From Solirubrobacterales bacterium (GTDB lineage Bacteria; Actinomycetota; Thermoleophilia; Solirubrobacterales; Solirubrobacteraceae), in NCBI GenBank assembly GCA_003244035.1, contig QHBV01000032.1, forward strand, positions 5,082 to 11,923: a stretch of 6,842 nucleotides of DNA. The letters are read 5' to 3'. Under the pieces are notes generated by a model. The model searched no databases, had not been told where the DNA came from, and saw only the letters and a list, made by a program, of their open reading frames with translations. Position numbers and translations under genes: made by a program. Of the stretch, positions 5,557 to 6,842 are shown piece by piece. Each line of letters starts with the position of its first letter. Position 1 is the first letter of the stretch.

Positions 5557-6842
5557 CTACTTGTACTTGTACAGCGTGATCTCGTTGATCGAGACCTGTG
5601 GGCGGCCGCCCAGGCTCGTGATCCAGACCAGGTAGTAGCGGTAACGAGCGGCGCTCGTCAGGCGGATGTCCTGCTTGGAGGAGACGACCTTCGGCGAGGA
5701 GAGCTGGGCCCAGCCCGAGTCCGGCCAGGTCAGGGGCGGGCGATCGTTGCGCGCGTAGACCGCCGCGGTCCAGCCGGGGGTGCTGGTGTGGATCACGACC
5801 TCGCGTACGGTGGTGCCCGGGCTTGCGTCGAGGTAGATCCCTGTACCGGCCTTGCCGAGGTTGCCGCCCGTGTAGCGCTGGGTGGTCCAGGCTGTCCCGA
5901 GCTGGTTGTCGATCGCCAGGCCCGGGTTGGGATGCTCGTTCTTGGGGTCGCCGAGGGGGTTGAAGCCCTCGGCGCAGCTCTGGCACAGCGACACCGCGGA
6001 GAGCTGTCTGCTCGGGGGGGCCTGGGCCGGGCGTCCGGTCCCATGATGGGCTCGCGTAGCCAGCCACGCCGTGCCACCGCCCACCGCGGCCAGGACGATC
6101 ACCGCCAGCAGCAGTGTGACGGGGCGGTGGCGGATGCTGAAGGGCACCCGCCGCCGCGCGCGCGGAGGGAGCGTCCGAAGCACGCTGGTGGCCTCGCCGG
6201 GGGCGCTGCCCGCGCGGGAGGTCTCGAGCGCGAGCACGTCCTCGAGGTCGGCGATCAGCTCGGCGTCGTTCCCGTAGCGGTCCTCCGGGCGCTTAGCGGT
6301 GGCGGTGTCGATCACCGCGGCGAGCGCGGCCGAGACCTCAGGCCGCTTGGACTGCACGTCGGGGAGCATCTCGCGGACGTGCTTCATCGCCACCGCCACT
6401 TGGTTCTCGCCATGGAATGGGACCTCGCCGGTCAGCATCTCGTACAGCACGACGCCGACCGAATAGAGGTCGGATTGACCGGTGACCGGCTGGCCCAGCG
6501 CCTGCTCGGGCGAGACATAGTCGGTAGTGCCGAGCACGCGCCCGGCGGCGGTCAGGCCCTCTTCCTCGAGCGTGCGGGCGATCCCGAAGTCAGTGACCTT
6601 GGCGGAGCCCTCCTCGTCGATCAGCACGTTCTGCGGCTTGACGTCGCGGTGGACGATGTGGCGGGCATGGGCCACCCCGAGTGCTCTGGCGATCTCGATC
6701 GCGTACGCGACCGCCTCCGCGACCGGCAACTGGCCGTGGCGGCGGATCCGCTCCTTGAGCGTCTCGCCCTCGACGTACTCGAGCACGATGTACGGTCGTC
6801 CCTCGTCCTCGTCGGCGTCGATCACGCCGACGATGTGCGGAT
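5557..6842 (-). CDS. Receptor-type Ser/Thr protein kinase with discoidin/galactose-binding-like ectodomain (N-terminus outside window)
   Basis: Membrane kinase of the bacterial PknB-like family; its signal and substrates are unknown. The frame is open to the window edge, where it reads PHIVGVIDADEDEGRPYIVLEY, the middle of a kinase N-lobe. The GTG at 6825 is therefore internal, and the glycine loop, ATP-binding Lys and helix-C Glu are not visible. Present are HRDVKPQN (catalytic Asp codon 6643-6645), DFG (Asp codon 6589-6591), GTTDYVSPEQ and SDLYSVGVVLYEMLTGEVPF, so the visible half looks catalytically competent. An Arg-rich basic stretch precedes one membrane helix at about 6061-6120. The outside part starts with a linker containing CQSC (5974-5985), then about 135 residues (5560-5967) reading GFNPLGDP, LAIDNQLGTAWTTQRY, GIYLDASPGTTV and RYYLVWITSL. 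This pattern matches, from memory, the F5/8-type-C-like fold at the C-terminus of actinobacterial kinases and MviN proteins. The gene converges on ddl with 6 bases between stops, so it is transcribed separately. Confidence 0.92.
   Translation of the reverse strand, partial: PHIVGVIDADEDEGRPYIVLEYVEGETLKERIRRHGQLPVAEAVAYAIEIARALGVAHARHIVHRDVKPQNVLIDEEGSAKVTDFGIARTLEEEGLTAAGRVLGTTDYVSPEQALGQPVTGQSDLYSVGVVLYEMLTGEVPFHGENQVAVAMKHVREMLPDVQSKRPEVSAALAAVIDTATAKRPEDRYGNDAELIADLEDVLALETSRAGSAPGEATSVLRTLPPRARRRVPFSIRHRPVTLLLAVIVLAAVGGGTAWLATRAHHGTGRPAQAPPSRQLSAVSLCQSCAEGFNPLGDPKNEHPNPGLAIDNQLGTAWTTQRYTGGNLGKAGTGIYLDASPGTTVREVVIHTSTPGWTAAVYARNDRPPLTWPDSGWAQLSSPKVVSSKQDIRLTSAARYRYYLVWITSLGGRPQVSINEITLYKYK

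Overview
The window is GC-rich DNA, about two-thirds or more G+C by eye, and almost wholly protein-coding. It carries the conserved actinobacterial cell-envelope locus: a SEDS glycan polymerase (RodA/FtsW family), a PbpA-type transpeptidase, and a PASTA-domain Ser/Thr kinase (PknB family). The gene order matches the core of the pstP-rodA-pbpA-pknA-pknB operon of Mycobacterium and relatives, but no pknA lies between pbpA and pknB and a D-Ala-D-Ala ligase gene follows directly. Order, base composition and protein style suggest an actinobacterium, possibly of the Thermoleophilia/Solirubrobacterales type. The phylum is fairly secure; the class is a guess.

Layout: bases 1-1152 (+) hold a 5'-truncated rodA-like gene. 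pbpA (1149-2573, +) overlaps its end by 4 bases (GTGA). pknB (2576-4549, +) begins 2 bases after the pbpA stop and encodes a cytoplasmic kinase, one membrane helix and four PASTA repeats. ddl (4549-5550, +) overlaps the pknB stop by one base (TGATG). A second receptor-like Ser/Thr kinase gene runs on the minus strand from beyond base 6842 to a stop at 5557-5559, only 6 bases from the ddl stop. No stretch over 300 bases lacks a gene, and I see no tRNA, rRNA, CRISPR array, transposase or phage gene.

Functional reading: Ddl makes the D-Ala-D-Ala end of the peptidoglycan precursor, the SEDS protein polymerises lipid II into glycan, PbpA crosslinks the stem peptides, and PknB can sense muropeptides or lipid II through its PASTA repeats and regulate wall growth by phosphorylation. 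The tight junctions indicate one co-transcribed, translationally coupled unit. The minus-strand kinase has a different ectodomain, resembling the discoidin/galactose-binding-like domain at the C-terminus of actinobacterial MviN-type proteins, with a CxxC pair at its membrane-proximal edge.

The least ordinary points are: the pknB-ddl junction, where ddl has no Shine-Dalgarno and is preceded by two copies of an anti-Shine-Dalgarno-like heptamer; a strong hairpin just inside ddl; the CxxC ectodomain of the second kinase; and the nearly gapless convergent gene ends. I see no clear evidence of a wholly new biological system here.
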